This document shows positions 4,742 through 5,902 of a stretch of DNA of 5,902 nt, one piece after another. Within the stretch, counting starts at the first letter, position 1, and every line of letters starts with the position of its first letter. Position numbers and translations under genes: made by a program. The DNA is from Verrucomicrobiales bacterium. Its GTDB lineage: Bacteria; Verrucomicrobiota; Verrucomicrobiia; Limisphaerales; Palsa-1400. The DNA is taken from contig JAQGOW010000658.1 of assembly GCA_028293405.1 (NCBI GenBank), positions 1-5,902 of the forward strand. Direction: 5' to 3'. The notes below the pieces were generated by a model, which was not told the origin of the DNA, searched no databases, and was given only the letters and a program-made list of their open reading frames with translations.

Positions 4742-5902
4742 ATGCGTTTTCGTAACTTCGTTATTGCCGCTCTCCTCGCAGCTTCCATTGCGCCCGCGCG
4801 AGCGCAGAACATGGATGTGCATTCGAACATTGTCGTGCTTGTGAGCGTCGATGGACTGGCAGCCTACTATTTTGACGATCCAAAGGCGGAGATGCCCAAC
4901 ATCCACGCGCTTGCCGCTGCCGGTGCCCGCGCGAAATCAATGAAAGCGGTGGCTCCGACTGTAACTTGGCCGAACCATACCACATTGGTGACAGGCGTTA
5001 CACCAGCGGTCCACGGTGTGGTCGGTAACAACTACTACGACCGCGAGAAAAAGGAACAGATCACGTTGATCTTTGATCCAGTCTTGGACAAAGAACAGAT
5101 CGTCAAAGTTCCAACCATCTATGATATCGCGAAATTAAATGGCCTGACGACCGCAGCGTTCAATTGGCCGGGGTCGCGAAATGCAAAAAATCTGGATTGG
5201 ACGACGCCTGAGGTGCACAAGACCGACTTGTATCAGCGATATACAACGCCTGCCGTACTCGACCTTTGTCGTGACAACGGATTTTCACTGGTCGACGAAA
5301 TATTCCCTAGCGGTGTCCGTAAACATGAAAATGAAACAGACGGCGTTAATCTGCGCGTGTTGAAATTGATCATCGCCAACAAGCACCCGAACCTCGCGTT
5401 GTTGCACCTCGGTAATCCCGACCACGTTCAGCACGACAAAGGGCCGAAGTCGCAGCAAGCGTATGCAGCGATCAAAGAGGCGGACGAGCGTATTGGCGAA
5501 ATTTGGAAAGCGTTGCAACAAGACTTTCCGGGGCGCGCAACGATTTTCGTCGTGTCAGATCACGGGTTTTCGCCGATCAAAAGCATTATTCTTCCAAACG
5601 TTGTTTTGAACAAAGCCGGCTTGGTCCAAGTGAAGGGAAACAAAGTTACTACTGGCTCGGTTCGGTTTGTCAGTCAGGCAGGCGCCGGGCTGGTTTATGT
5701 GCTTGATGACAAGAACCGCAAGGATGTGATGAAGCAAGTGGAGAAGGCGTTCGGCCACCTGAAAGGAATTTCCAAGGTCGTTCACACTGGAGATCTGAAA
5801 AAATACGGAGTGGGCAACCCCAAAGATGATCCTCACGCCCCTGACATGGTGTTGTTCGCCGAAGAAGGCTACACATTCGGCGACACTGCTGGCGGGGATG
5901 TG
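4742..5902 (+). CDS. Secreted type I phosphodiesterase / nucleotide pyrophosphatase family protein, 3' truncated by the window edge
   Basis: This shows 387 residues with no stop before the right edge. Residues 1-21 are a Sec signal peptide (MRFRNF start, hydrophobic VIAALLAASIAP, cut after ARA). The rest fits PF01663 of the alkaline-phosphatase superfamily. Metal ligand Asp37 is in VSVDGL. The nucleophile Thr75 is in APTVTWPNHTTLVTG (71-85), matching the family T-(F/W)-P-N-H. TPAVHGVVGNNYYD (87-100) follows. Asp227 and His231 are in GNPDHVQH, Asp273-His274 in VSDHGF, and His365 in DPHAPDMVLFAE. All expected zinc ligands of this fold are present, so it should be an active extracytoplasmic hydrolase of phosphodiester, pyrophosphate or phosphomonoester bonds; the substrate is not predictable. 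Only the last few dozen residues seem to be missing. The ATG at 4742 is chosen because it gives the signal peptide, although the preceding A-run has no clear Shine-Dalgarno. It is divergent from the sulfatase, which has the same fold. Confidence 0.93.
   Translation, partial: MRFRNFVIAALLAASIAPARAQNMDVHSNIVVLVSVDGLAAYYFDDPKAEMPNIHALAAAGARAKSMKAVAPTVTWPNHTTLVTGVTPAVHGVVGNNYYDREKKEQITLIFDPVLDKEQIVKVPTIYDIAKLNGLTTAAFNWPGSRNAKNLDWTTPEVHKTDLYQRYTTPAVLDLCRDNGFSLVDEIFPSGVRKHENETDGVNLRVLKLIIANKHPNLALLHLGNPDHVQHDKGPKSQQAYAAIKEADERIGEIWKALQQDFPGRATIFVVSDHGFSPIKSIILPNVVLNKAGLVQVKGNKVTTGSVRFVSQAGAGLVYVLDDKNRKDVMKQVEKAFGHLKGISKVVHTGDLKKYGVGNPKDDPHAPDMVLFAEEGYTFGDTAGGDV

Overview
The window looks like a piece of a moderate-GC, Gram-negative-type chromosome. 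The closest fit by gene content is the Verrucomicrobiota/Planctomycetota group: an S1-family sulfatase with a Sec signal, a DUF4142 protein, and a SanA-like protein next to apt. This lineage guess rests on protein family resemblance only and is tentative.

Layout. (1) Positions 2-475, + strand: the 3' end of a multi-pass membrane protein cut by the window edge. (2) 476-584: a convergent junction with two hairpins, a probable bidirectional terminator. (3) 585-4633, all on the - strand, in transcription order: a secreted S1 sulfatase (4633-3020), adenine phosphoribosyltransferase apt (2953-2417), a SanA/YdcF-type DUF218 membrane-anchored protein (2363-1698), then a secreted DUF4142 protein flanked by Ser/Gly/Gln-rich tracts (1538-585). 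Gaps of 66 and 53 nt between sulfatase, apt and sanA-like allow co-transcription. The 159-nt gap before the DUF4142 gene probably holds its own promoter. (4) 4634-4741: a divergent intergenic region with nested GC-rich inverted repeats. (5) 4742-5902, + strand: a secreted type I phosphodiesterase/nucleotide pyrophosphatase-like enzyme, open at the right edge.

Main anomaly. The sulfatase frame is intact from signal peptide to C-terminus except for one TGA at 4489-4487 (- strand). It falls where the family normally has Cys in the '(S/G)D(I/L)GCYG' segment just after the metal-binding motif. A 7-bp inverted repeat begins two bases after the TGA. A nonsense mutation or base-call error is the simplest reading. 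UGA recoding (selenocysteine) is a less likely but testable alternative. Any product restarted downstream would lack the signal peptide and the N-terminal metal ligands.

The sulfatase and the divergent phosphodiesterase both belong to the alkaline-phosphatase superfamily and both carry export signals, so the pair may serve extracytoplasmic scavenging of sulfate or phosphate esters. The other genes are housekeeping (purine salvage) or envelope/stress type. No tRNA, rRNA, CRISPR, insertion sequence or phage gene was seen.
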